Made by a program: the position numbers and the translations under genes | Assembly: GCA_005877565.1 (NCBI GenBank) | Contig: VBOK01000064.1 | Span: forward strand, 1-16,587 | Direction of reading: 5' to 3' | DNA from: Nitrospirota bacterium | Lineage (GTDB): Bacteria > Nitrospirota > Nitrospiria > Nitrospirales > NS-4 | Length of the DNA stretch: 16,587 nt | Part shown: one piece after another, positions 6,063-13,188 of the stretch | How positions within the stretch are numbered: position 1 is the first letter of the stretch | Layout of the letters: every line of letters begins with the position of its first letter | The notes under the pieces: model-generated | Databases searched by the model: none | What the model saw: only the letters and a program-made list of their open reading frames with translations | Told to the model about the DNA's origin: nothing

Positions 6063-7451
6063 TTACGCCGATTCAGCCGAGTCTGTGTCTTTCTCCTCCT
6101 TGGCGTCTCCAGGGTGAAGCCCGTGCTTCTTGAGCAGCTTGTAGAAGTCGGCGCGATAGCGGGCCGCGATCTGGGCGGCGCGTGAAATGTTGCCGCCGGT
6201 GAGCTGCAACACCTCCTTTAGGTAGTTCCGCTCGAACTCCTCCTTGGCTTCCGTCAACGGTTTCACCTGGCCTTCAGTGGACTCAGTGCTGGTTGGAAGC
6301 AGGTCGGGCGTGATCATGTCCTGGTTGGTGAGGACGACCACCTTTTCGATCACATTCTCCAGTTCACGGACGTTGCCGGGCCAGGAGTACAGCATCAGTT
6401 TCTGCATGGCTGCAGGGAGAATGCCCCGCATCTCTTTGTGCATCCGCCGGGCGCTTTGTTGTAAGAAGTGCTGGGCCAGCAAGGGGATGTCGTCCCGCCG
6501 TTCGCGGAGCGGGGGGACCGTGATCGGGAAGACCTGAATCCGGTAATAGAGGTCCTCGCGGAATGCCCCGGCGCGGACCGCCGCGCTCAGATCTTTGTTC
6601 GTCGAGGTGATGATGCGGACATTCACCTTGGTGGGGCGCTCGGCGCCCACCGCCATCACTTCGCGCTCCTGAATGGCGCGCAGGAGCTTGACCTGCAGGT
6701 TCAGCGGCATCTCGCCGATCTCATCAAGGAAGAGCGTTCCCCCCTCAGCCATCTGGAAAAGCCCGCGTTTCGAAGACTGGGCACTGGTGAAGGCCCCTTT
6801 GACGTGGCCAAAGAGTTCGCTCTCGAAAAGGCTTTCCGGGATCGCGCCGCAGTTAATTGCGATGAAAGGACCCCGCGCTCGCTTGCTGTTGCAGTGGATG
6901 ACACGGGCGATGACTTCCTTGCCGGTGCCGGTCTCGCCGGAGATGCAGATCGTGGCGTCGCTCTCGGCGACGCGGGCGACCTGCTCCAACAGGGCCTGCA
7001 TCTTGGGACTTCGGGCAGCCACATTCTCCAAGCCGTAGAGTTCTTTGACCAGCAGCTTGAGCCGCTGGATCTCGCGGCTCATCCGCTGCTGCGCGAGGGC
7101 CTTCTCAAGCGTGGTCTTGAGCTCTTTGTCGTCAAACGGCTTCGTGAGGTAACCGAAGGCGCCCTTCTGCATGGCCTCGACGGCGTTGGGGATGCTGCCG
7201 TGCGCGGTGAGGAGCAGCACCGGAAGATCCGGGTGGATGAGCCGCAGCTCTTCTAGGACCGACAGCCCGTCCAGGTCCGGCAGGCGCAGGTCGGTGAGGG
7301 CCAAGTCGAAGACCTCGCGCTTGGCGACGGCGAGGGCCTCCTCGCCGGTCATGCACGTGGTCACGTCGAAGCCCATGGCCGACAGCCGCATCGTGAGGAG
7401 CCGCAGCAGGCCCTCGTCATCGTCCACGACTAGGATGCGTTCTTGCACCAT
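6063..7451 (-). CDS. glrR: Sigma-54-dependent response regulator, GlrR/QseF type
   Basis: The 462-residue protein has the NtrC architecture. A receiver domain (1-120) has acidic D10-D12, phospho-acceptor D54 and K104. A central AAA+ domain has Walker A GETGTGKE (172-179) and Walker B GGTLFLDE (237-244). A C-terminal Fis-type helix-turn-helix follows, and its RADFYKLLKKHGL segment closely resembles the E. coli GlrR end. Such activators bind upstream sites and remodel sigma-54 polymerase. E. coli GlrR drives glmY and responds to envelope signals. The sigma-54 contact loop reads GAFTSA (219-224) rather than GAFTGA, one base change away. The gene follows the lipoprotein after 7 nt, with GAGG upstream of ATG. 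The kinase-lipoprotein-regulator order matches qseE-qseG-qseF. Three sigma-54 promoters nearby are plausible targets. Confidence 0.93.
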   Translation of the reverse strand: MVQERILVVDDDEGLLRLLTMRLSAMGFDVTTCMTGEEALAVAKREVFDLALTDLRLPDLDGLSVLEELRLIHPDLPVLLLTAHGSIPNAVEAMQKGAFGYLTKPFDDKELKTTLEKALAQQRMSREIQRLKLLVKELYGLENVAARSPKMQALLEQVARVAESDATICISGETGTGKEVIARVIHCNSKRARGPFIAINCGAIPESLFESELFGHVKGAFTSAQSSKRGLFQMAEGGTLFLDEIGEMPLNLQVKLLRAIQEREVMAVGAERPTKVNVRIITSTNKDLSAAVRAGAFREDLYYRIQVFPITVPPLRERRDDIPLLAQHFLQQSARRMHKEMRGILPAAMQKLMLYSWPGNVRELENVIEKVVVLTNQDMITPDLLPTSTESTEGQVKPLTEAKEEFERNYLKEVLQLTGGNISRAAQIAARYRADFYKLLKKHGLHPGDAKEEKDTDSAESA

Positions 7452-7458
7452 CGTGTCC

Positions 7459-8055
7459 TCAGGGTTGAGCGCCTTTGTCGGTCGGCTGGGGAGGCTTGAG
7501 GGGCGGCTTTACAGGCCGCGTCATCTCCTTCATTTCCTGGTCGATCCGTTTCAGGGCTTCAAGTTGTGTGGTTAACTCTTCCACCTTCTTGTCCCGTGCT
7601 TTGACCTCACGAGACATGACCTGTGCCGACGAGGTCTCCAACTCCAGCAGGTCGCGAACCAGGCGCTCCGCGGCTTCGGCGAAGGAACGCGTCTGGTTGA
7701 GAAAAGTCGGTGGGTTCTGCAGGAACTGGAGCCAGAAGTGACTGGAGTAGGCCAGGTGACTTTTCGGAGCCACGTCGATGACGTCCTGGAAATGTTTGGC
7801 GGCGACTTCCTGGTTCTCGTAGAGGGCTAGCAGCGCGCGTGTGTAATGAGCGCGGTCGCAGGTGTGGGTCTCCGCACAGGTGCCGAGTAACTGGTCCTGC
7901 TCGCGGGCGAGGGCTTGATAGTGCGCGACATGCCGACCATTGGGCGTGAAGAGAGGCGAAGCGGAGTAGGTCCCGTTGTTCAGAAAAATGCAGGCGTGCA
8001 AGGTGAGCACCAACACCAGTAAGAGCCCGCCGAAGACTCGCGTGGTCGGGTTCAT
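7459..8055 (-). CDS. QseG-like lipoprotein with C-terminal coiled coil
   Basis: Starting at the ATG that overlaps the kinase stop by 4 nt (ATGA), the product is 198 residues. Residues 7-18 are hydrophobic and end in the lipobox L19-H20-A21-C22, so a lipid-anchored, periplasm-facing protein is expected. The middle is a helical region with TPR-like character (HYTRALLALYENQEVAAKHF). The C-terminal part (about 150-185) is a charged coiled coil (REVKARDKKVEELTTQLEALK), followed by a proline-rich tail. In enterobacteria the gene between glrK and glrR encodes QseG, an outer-membrane lipoprotein that stimulates the kinase. The position and type match here, though sequence similarity is not obvious by eye. 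A longer frame to 8142 overlaps the kinase and lacks signal-peptide logic. Confidence 0.85.
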   Translation of the reverse strand: MNPTTRVFGGLLLVLVLTLHACIFLNNGTYSASPLFTPNGRHVAHYQALAREQDQLLGTCAETHTCDRAHYTRALLALYENQEVAAKHFQDVIDVAPKSHLAYSSHFWLQFLQNPPTFLNQTRSFAEAAERLVRDLLELETSSAQVMSREVKARDKKVEELTTQLEALKRIDQEMKEMTRPVKPPLKPPQPTDKGAQP

Positions 8056-9512
8056 GCGGGACCTTCTCTCCTGGCCAGGGGCAGGGTGAAATGGACTGTC
8101 GTCCCTTTGCCCAGGTCGCTTTCGACCCAGATCCGCCCCCAATGCGCCTCGACGACTTTCTTGGCCAGCGCGAGCCCCAGACCGCTGCCGGCCAAGGTGT
8201 TCTTCGTGTACGTACGCCCCTGGTAGAAGCGTTCAAAAACATGCGGCAAGTCTTCTGGCGGAATGCCAGGCCCCGTGTCCGCCACCGACACCAGGGCGAC
8301 TCCAGCCTTGACATCCAGGTGCAGACGGATGTTCACAGTCGCACCTTCCGGGCTGAACTTGAGGGCGTTGGAGAGCAGGTTGTCCAGGACCTGTTCGATC
8401 CGGGCGCCGTCGGCTGGCACCCACACCCGTCCAGACGGCGCCTCGGTCAGGATCTGAATGCGTTTGCCTTCGGCCAGGAGCCGAACTTTGTCCACCGAGG
8501 TCTCCGCCAGGCGCAGGAGGTCGGTGGGTGCGACCTGATAGTCCATCATCCCGGCCGCCATCTTCGAGAGATCGAGCAGCGTGGAAATCAGGCGGATCAG
8601 CCGCTCGCTGCTGTCCTTGATGATCCGCAATGTCTCACGCTGCTCCTTGCTCAAGGGGCCGGGAATCTCGTCCAGCAGCAGTTGCGTGCCCTCACGGATG
8701 GAGGCCAGCGGGGTGCGCAGCTCGTGGGAGACGTGGGCCAGGAACTCGGCCTTCATATCGTCCAGTTCCTGGAGCTTCTTGCCCATCCAGTTTACTGTGT
8801 CGACCAGTTCGCGCAGGTCGCTGGGGGCTTCGACATTCACGGACCGTCCGAACGTCCCTTGACCGATCTGCCGGATGTGCTCCTGCACCCGGCGCAACGG
8901 ATGCAGGATGCTGTAGGTCGCGAGCCCGGCCAGGCCCAATCCGAGGAGGACGACGGCGATGACGAGTTGCTGGGTGATGATCTCGGCGCGGGCCGACCGC
9001 GTGCGGGAATCGATGACGAGCGCGTTCGCCCTGGTCTCGTGCAGGCTGACGTACGCGTCCAGGGCGTCGGTCATCCGGGCGATGAGGGCGTCACGCTGGC
9101 GCTCATACTCGGCGGCCGGCATGGCTTGGCGATCCGCCTCCCTGCGGAAGAGGTCCAGGTATTCCTGGTGCAGGCGATCAACTTCCTTCAGTTGCTTCTG
9201 GCCGTCGGGTGCGGATTCCTGCTCCTGCAGCGTGGTCAGGATTTGGCGGAACTCGTCGATCTCTTGAGCGAAGTCCCTCATGAACTCCAAGTCTCGGACC
9301 GCCAAGTATTTCTTCTCACTCCCCAGTTGGGTGTAGAGATTGGCAAGGAGCCGCTTGGCCGTGTCAATGGACGGGTAGTGGTAGGAGACCAGTTCCGTGC
9401 TCAAGGCAGTGAGCTGCCGGAGCTGGCTCAGGGCGTAGAAGTTGACTCCCGCCACCACGATGATGATGGCCAGCGAGCTCAATGCCAATCGCCAGAAGAT
9501 TGAGAGCTTCAC
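8052..9512 (-). CDS. glrK: Sensor histidine kinase, GlrK/QseE type
   Basis: The order is TM1 (about residues 8-28), a helical periplasmic sensor of about 150 residues, TM2 (about 182-201), HAMP, the H-box FLAHVSHELRTPLAS with H263, the N-box DNLLSNALKFS, G1 ADTGPGIP, F-box VFERFYQG and G2 GSGLGLALAK. It is a complete inner-membrane kinase that should phosphorylate the GlrR-type regulator two genes downstream. I chose GTG 9512, which gives 486 residues, because AGGAAGG lies 6 nt upstream and the sequence VKLSIFWRLALSSL starts just before TM1. An ATG at 9599 would add 29 residues, has no clear ribosome-binding site and would leave a very short leader after the candidate promoter. The kinase stop overlaps the lipoprotein start, so the three genes form one coupled operon. 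Confidence 0.92.
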   Translation of the reverse strand: MKLSIFWRLALSSLAIIIVVAGVNFYALSQLRQLTALSTELVSYHYPSIDTAKRLLANLYTQLGSEKKYLAVRDLEFMRDFAQEIDEFRQILTTLQEQESAPDGQKQLKEVDRLHQEYLDLFRREADRQAMPAAEYERQRDALIARMTDALDAYVSLHETRANALVIDSRTRSARAEIITQQLVIAVVLLGLGLAGLATYSILHPLRRVQEHIRQIGQGTFGRSVNVEAPSDLRELVDTVNWMGKKLQELDDMKAEFLAHVSHELRTPLASIREGTQLLLDEIPGPLSKEQRETLRIIKDSSERLIRLISTLLDLSKMAAGMMDYQVAPTDLLRLAETSVDKVRLLAEGKRIQILTEAPSGRVWVPADGARIEQVLDNLLSNALKFSPEGATVNIRLHLDVKAGVALVSVADTGPGIPPEDLPHVFERFYQGRTYTKNTLAGSGLGLALAKKVVEAHWGRIWVESDLGKGTTVHFTLPLARREGPA

Positions 9513-9609
9513 CGAAGACCTTCCTGAGCGCTCCGCGACTGTCAGGCGCTGCGCGCTGCGGACCGCACGGTCAGTTTTTGCTACTGCAGGAGAATCCATA
9601 CACGTCCAA

Positions 9610-9628
9610 TACGTTGAAAATCAACGTA
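9610..9628. repeat. Inverted repeat, candidate operator for glrK
   Basis: TACGTTGA-AAA-TCAACGTA has perfect 8-bp arms around 3 nt. It lies just upstream of the kinase gene and overlaps the transcription start expected from the extended -10 at 9634-9642. It is also about 150 bp upstream of the sigma-54 promoter at 9769, a normal distance for an activator site, so it could serve either promoter. Confidence 0.45.
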
Positions 9629-9633
9629 AATCT

Positions 9634-9642
9634 ATTCTATCA
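9634..9642 (-). promoter_or_regulatory. Candidate extended -10 promoter of the glrK operon
   Basis: Read on the reverse strand this is TG-A-TAGAAT, an extended -10 with 5 of 6 matches to TATAAT. I see no good -35, as is usual for extended -10 promoters. Transcription would start near 9627, inside the inverted repeat. Confidence 0.35.
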
Positions 9643-9768
9643 GCCTATACTATGTAGAAATACTGATTCCTGCTCCCTCCAACCTTCCCGTTTTCCATCG
9701 ATAGAGTGAAGGGTGTGAAATCCTTTTAAAAACCGTCAGAAAGACTTCTTCTGGGGGCTTGATCATTC

Positions 9769-9783
9769 GGCACTTCCCTTGCT
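9769..9783 (+). promoter_or_regulatory. Sigma-54 promoter of the solute operon
   Basis: GGCACTTCCCTTGCT has the invariant GG (-24) and GC (-12) exactly 10 nt apart and matches the TGGCAC-N5-TTGC consensus nearly perfectly. Transcription should start around 9794. It faces the phosphatase gene, which begins at 9845, and lies directly beside the operon encoding a sigma-54 activator. Confidence 0.85.
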
Positions 9784-9803
9784 CACATAGGAAGACGTGT
9801 GCC

Positions 9804-9821
9804 AGAATGTTCCAACATTCT
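9804..9821. repeat. 18-bp palindrome in the leader of the solute operon
   Basis: AGAATGTT-CC-AACATTCT has two perfect 8-bp arms and begins about 10 nt after the expected sigma-54 transcription start. It could be a repressor site blocking clearance from the promoter or a hairpin in the mRNA leader. Confidence 0.55.
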
Positions 9822-9844
9822 CTTGTGACGCTATCGCTCACATC

Positions 9845-10708
9845 ATGAAAGGGCCATTTCCTGCTCCGACTCGTCTGCGCGTGGTGCTGTTCACCGACCT
9901 CGATGGAACGCTGCTCGATGCGGCTACTTATCGGTACGATACCGCCCGCCCTGCGCTCGATCGGCTCCGCGAGTGCAGGATCCCATTGATCATCTGTACG
10001 AGTAAGACCAGGGCGGAGGTCGAGTATCTCCGCAGGGAACTGGACAACCGTGATCCCTTCATCGTCGAAAACGGGGGAGCACTGTATATCCCGGATGGGT
10101 ATTTCCAAGACCACCCAACCGGCTCCAGCAGGCGAGACGGGTACTGCGTGCTCGAATTGGGCGTTTCTTGTTCACGATTGCGGAAAGCGCTCCGCCAGAT
10201 CGAAACAATGGTTGGCGTGACCCTAATCGGATTCGGGGATATGTCGACGGAAGTTGTTGCGCGCGTGACCGGGCTTGCTCAACCAGATGCCGAACGGGCT
10301 CGGCAACGCGAATACGACGAACCGTTCCTTATTGAGGGCTCCCGCAAGTCGCTGGAAGCAATCTGCGAAGCAGCTGAACAGCTCGGTTTGACCGTCTTAT
10401 CTGGCAGCCGGTTCCATCACCTTGTAGGAGGTACCGACAAGGGACGGGCTTGCCGTCTCTTGATCGAACACTATCGCAACGAGTGGGGGGACGTCACCAC
10501 GGCTGGCATCGGCGATGATCTGAACGATTGGCCGATGTTGGAAGTCGTCGATCGGCCGTTCCTGGTGGAGCGACCGGAAGGCGGCTATGCGGCGAGCGTT
10601 GCCATCGAAGGCCTCACTCGCCTCCGGGGGATCGGCCCGGACGGCTGGAAGAAGGGTGTCAGCCGGCTCCTCGAGGAGTCGGCGCCGCACCCGCAGGCAT
10701 TGAGCTAA
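9845..10708 (+). CDS. mpgP: Mannosyl-/glucosyl-3-phosphoglycerate phosphatase (HAD-IIB)
   Basis: The 287-residue HAD enzyme shows motif I FTDLDGTLLD (nucleophile D18, acid/base D20), the MPGP-style ICTSKTRAEVE block (motif II), PFIVENGGALYIP, the GGTDKGRA lysine region (motif III) and GIGDDLNDWPML (motif IV, from about residue 221). The family removes phosphate from mannosyl- or glucosyl-3-phosphoglycerate, giving mannosyl- or glucosylglycerate, compatible solutes. With a GpgS-type partner next door the glucosyl substrate is more likely (GpgP role). An upstream GTG at 9797 is in frame but lies within a few bases of the predicted sigma-54 transcription start, so I take ATG 9845; no clear ribosome-binding site is seen there. 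It is the first gene of the operon; 18 nt separate it from the synthase. Confidence 0.9.
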   Translation: MKGPFPAPTRLRVVLFTDLDGTLLDAATYRYDTARPALDRLRECRIPLIICTSKTRAEVEYLRRELDNRDPFIVENGGALYIPDGYFQDHPTGSSRRDGYCVLELGVSCSRLRKALRQIETMVGVTLIGFGDMSTEVVARVTGLAQPDAERARQREYDEPFLIEGSRKSLEAICEAAEQLGLTVLSGSRFHHLVGGTDKGRACRLLIEHYRNEWGDVTTAGIGDDLNDWPMLEVVDRPFLVERPEGGYAASVAIEGLTRLRGIGPDGWKKGVSRLLEESAPHPQALS

Positions 10709-10726
10709 TCCTGTGGGAGGTGCGTT

Positions 10727-11197
10727 ATGGCGGATTTCTACCAATCCGGTTCGATCGCCACGTTGCATCGACTCGGCCGACCTAATTTGGAACTGCTGGA
10801 ACAGGAACTGGTCGAGTATGCCAAGACTTGCCCCATCGCGCTTGTCCTACCGTGTTTGTATTCCGAGCTGGAGGGACCGGCCCTCGACGGGATCGTTGAG
10901 CACCTCAAGAAGATTCCGTACCTGAGCGAGATCGTCGTCGCGTTGGGCCATGCCTCCGCCCTGGAGTTCCGGCGGGCCAAGGAGTATTTGCCTTCGGCTA
11001 CGTCCTCGCCATGCGGCGAAGCAAGGTCATCGCTCTGCACGACTGTGACGTCGTCACGTACGACCGCGAGTACCTGGCCCGCCTCTGCTACCCAATCGCT
11101 AACCCCAATCTTAGATACGATTTCTGCAAGGGCTACTACGCCCGGGTCACAGACCGCCTGCACGGCCGCGCCACGCGCCTCTTCATCACCCCGATGA
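10727..11197 (+). CDS. GpgS N-terminal fragment running out of frame
   Basis: This is the reading frame actually opened by the gpgS start codon. Only the first 87 or so codons are genuine GpgS sequence. After about 10987 it reads serine/threonine/alanine-rich out-of-frame sequence until a stop at 11197. Any product would lack the DxD site and be inactive. Confidence 0.45.
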   Translation: MADFYQSGSIATLHRLGRPNLELLEQELVEYAKTCPIALVLPCLYSELEGPALDGIVEHLKKIPYLSEIVVALGHASALEFRRAKEYLPSATSSPCGEARSSLCTTVTSSRTTASTWPASATQSLTPILDTISARATTPGSQTACTAAPRASSSPR

Positions 11198-11853
11198 TCA
11201 GGGCCCTCCAGCGCTTGGTGGGGCCCAATCCCTTGCTCAGCTTTCTCGACGGCTTCCGCTATCCCCTGGCGGGCGAGTTTGCCATGGTGACGGATCTCGC
11301 TTGGACCAATCGCATCCCAGGGGACTGGGGGTTCGAAATCGGGGTTCTGGCCGAGGTCTATCGGAACTGTGCCCTGCGTCGGGTCTGCCAGGCCGATCTC
11401 TCTGACCAGTACGAGCACAAGCATCAGGACCTCTCGGCCGATAACCCTGAAGCAGGGCTCTACAAAATGTGCGTGGACGTTTCGAAGTCGCTCTTCCGAA
11501 ACCTAGCCAGCGAAGGGATCATCTTCACCGACGGGATGCTGAAGACCTTACGGGCGACCTATCTCCAGATCGCGCAAGAGGCGATCAAGAAATACGAGGA
11601 CGATGCGGCAATCAACAGCCTCCGGTTCGATCGCCACGAGGAACGGATGGCGGTGGAGGCATTTCTCAAGGGCGTCAAACTGGCATCTGAGAGCTTTCTG
11701 GAAGACCCGTTGGGCGTGCCCATGATCTCCAATTGGGCCCGTGTCACCGCGGCTGTTCCTGACGTCTTCGATCGCCTGGTCGACGCCGTCGAAGCGGACC
11801 AGGCATGGGACCCGAAGCGGAAGCCCCGCAAACAGTCCCCCTCAACTCTCTGA
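11011..11853 (+). CDS. GpgS C-terminal fragment (280 codons from the first ATG)
   Basis: This frame holds most of the GpgS catalytic core including HDCDVVTYD and the acceptor-side GFRYPLAGEFAM and YEHKHQDLS motifs. It starts inside the fold and lacks the first nucleotide-binding strands. No ribosome-binding site is evident before ATG 11011. An automatic gene caller would report this as a separate protein; I regard it as the second half of the broken gene. Confidence 0.55.
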   Translation: MRRSKVIALHDCDVVTYDREYLARLCYPIANPNLRYDFCKGYYARVTDRLHGRATRLFITPMIRALQRLVGPNPLLSFLDGFRYPLAGEFAMVTDLAWTNRIPGDWGFEIGVLAEVYRNCALRRVCQADLSDQYEHKHQDLSADNPEAGLYKMCVDVSKSLFRNLASEGIIFTDGMLKTLRATYLQIAQEAIKKYEDDAAINSLRFDRHEERMAVEAFLKGVKLASESFLEDPLGVPMISNWARVTAAVPDVFDRLVDAVEADQAWDPKRKPRKQSPSTL

Positions 11854-11905
11854 CACCAGGACAAAAGAAGCAAGAGGGGTCGCTTTGCAGCAGAGCGAGC
11901 CGAGC

Positions 11906-13186
11906 ATGCCAGAAGCAACGCTGTTGAGGTTGGAAGAGCGAACTGAAACACAGATCCGGGAGATCGCGCAGGCCGATATCCTCGTAGGCATCCCGAGCTT
12001 CAACAACTCGAGCACGATTGGCCATGTGGTCAGGGCGGTCATCGCCGGCCTGGCCAAGTACTTTCCAGAGTGCCGTGCGGTCCTGGTGAACTCGGATGGC
12101 GGCTCCACCGATGGCACCCCTGACGTGGTGGCCAAGGCAAGTGTGGACCTCGGCATCATGCTCATCACTGATCGACAGGGCTTCTTGCACCGGATCATTA
12201 CCCCCTACAAAGGCATTTCGGGGAAGGGCAGCGCCTTCCGGACGATCTTTGAGGTGGCCCGGCGTCTTGGGGTCAAAGCCTGCGCGGTCGTGGACGCGGA
12301 TCTCCGCTCGATTACCCCCGAATGGATCGAGCTGCTGCTCCGACCGGTTCTCAGCGGAGGCTTCGACTTCGTCGCACCCTACTACCTGCGGCACAAGTAC
12401 GACGGGACGATCACGAACAGCATCGTCTATCCGTTGACACGCGCACTGTATGGGGTGCAGATCCGGCAACCGATCGGCGGAGATTTCGGTTTTTCTGGAA
12501 AACTCGCTGGACACTACATGGACCAGCACGTGTGGGAGTCGGACGTCGCTGGCTTTGGGATCGATATCTGGATGACCACAGAGGCCGTCGCCTCAGGGGC
12601 GCGGGTTTGCCAGAGCTTCCTAGGCGCCAAGATCCATAACCCCAAGGACCCGGCCGCTGACCTGTCAGCCATGCTCGCTCAGGTAGTCGGAGCGATCTTT
12701 ACCCTCTTGGAAGCCCATCAACAAGTCTGGATTCCTCGTCAGGGCTCCAGGCCAATCCCGATGTTCGGCTTTCAGTATGAGGTGGGCGTCGAGCCCGTGA
12801 ACGTGAATGTGGACCGCATGATTGCATGCTTTCGGCAGGGCCTCGTGGATCTCCGCCCGATCTGGGAGGGCATGCTGGCCGCGGAGACCCTTCAGGCTCT
12901 CTCCGCGACGAGAGACATGCCGTCCCACCATTTCCATATTCCGGACGAGGTCTGGGCCAGAACCGTCTATGACTGCGCCCTGGCGTTTCACCGGCTGGTT
13001 CTCAATCGCGAGCACCTGCTCAAGGCCATGACTCCACTCTATCTGGGTCGCACTGCCTCGTTCGTGGTGGAGACGCAAGGGCTCACCACTCGGGAAACGG
13101 AGGACCGCATCGAGCAACTCTGCAAGGTCTTTGAGCAGCTCAAGCCTTATCTCTTGGAGCGCTGGGGCGCTGTCAAGGAGGCGTGA
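11906..13186 (+). CDS. GT-A glycosyltransferase (GT2-like), candidate second sugar transferase of solute synthesis
   Basis: The 426-residue protein has GT-A features in order: ILVGIPSFNNSSTI (first nucleotide-binding strand), LVNSDGGSTDGT, a KGISGKGSAFRTIFE segment, the VVDADLRS metal site (DAD) and IGGDFGFSG acceptor region. A long helical C-terminal half follows. It lies between the GpgS-type gene and the channel-like gene, 52 nt after the gpgS stop. Family knowledge offers a role: some bacteria extend glucosylglycerate to glucosyl- or mannosylglucosylglycerate with an extra transferase. That this enzyme does so is inference. ATG 11906 is conservative; TTG 11885 has GAGGGG 5 nt upstream and would add seven residues. 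The frame stays open to 11741 but overlaps gpgS there. Confidence 0.82.
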   Translation: MPEATLLRLEERTETQIREIAQADILVGIPSFNNSSTIGHVVRAVIAGLAKYFPECRAVLVNSDGGSTDGTPDVVAKASVDLGIMLITDRQGFLHRIITPYKGISGKGSAFRTIFEVARRLGVKACAVVDADLRSITPEWIELLLRPVLSGGFDFVAPYYLRHKYDGTITNSIVYPLTRALYGVQIRQPIGGDFGFSGKLAGHYMDQHVWESDVAGFGIDIWMTTEAVASGARVCQSFLGAKIHNPKDPAADLSAMLAQVVGAIFTLLEAHQQVWIPRQGSRPIPMFGFQYEVGVEPVNVNVDRMIACFRQGLVDLRPIWEGMLAAETLQALSATRDMPSHHFHIPDEVWARTVYDCALAFHRLVLNREHLLKAMTPLYLGRTASFVVETQGLTTRETEDRIEQLCKVFEQLKPYLLERWGAVKEA

Positions 13187-13188
13187 CC

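Larger units (their letters stand above)
9513..9844. other. Divergent control region between the kinase operon and the solute operon
   Basis: This interval carries an alternative upstream start of the kinase (ATG 9599), a 19-bp inverted repeat (9610-9628), an extended -10 element for the reverse strand (9634-9642), a sigma-54 promoter for the forward strand (9769-9783) and an 18-bp palindrome at the expected forward start of transcription (9804-9821). No additional gene is supported. Confidence 0.6.
10727..11853 (+). pseudogene. gpgS: Glucosyl-3-phosphoglycerate synthase (GpgS-type), broken by an out-of-frame internal deletion
   Basis: The gene starts well: GGGAGG 6 nt before ATG 10727, then MADFYQSGSIATLHRLG, IALVLPCLYSELEGPAL and ALEFRRAKEY, a standard GpgS (GT81-like, GT-A fold) N-terminus. 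Near 10984-10989 the homology jumps straight to FAFGYVLA...ALHDCDVVTYD in another frame. That second part carries the DxD metal site (DCD), FCKGYYARV, FRYPLAGEFAM, DWGFEIGVL and YEHKHQDLS up to the stop at 11853. By memory of the family, roughly 50 residues with the W/ND..GP and GEPGKGRNVW segments are missing, and the lost length must be 3n+1 nt. The enzyme should transfer glucose from an NDP-sugar to 3-phosphoglycerate; this copy should not. An assembly or sequencing artefact is the alternative. Confidence 0.85.

Noticed and set aside
6468..7256. 262-codon forward frame opposite glrR
   Set aside because: It is a shadow of the AAA+ and receiver domains on the reverse strand and has no ribosome-binding site.
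8091..9503. Long 470-codon forward frame opposite the histidine kinase
   Set aside because: It is the antisense shadow of glrK, which has every kinase motif. The forward translation has repetitive, unstructured composition and no recognisable domain.
9650..10114. 154-codon reverse frame across the solute promoter and phosphatase start
   Set aside because: It lies antisense to the phosphatase motifs and across the sigma-54 promoter, with no domain or ribosome-binding site.
11744..12529. 261-codon reverse frame opposite the glycosyltransferase
   Set aside because: It is a shadow; the forward frame carries GT-A motifs.
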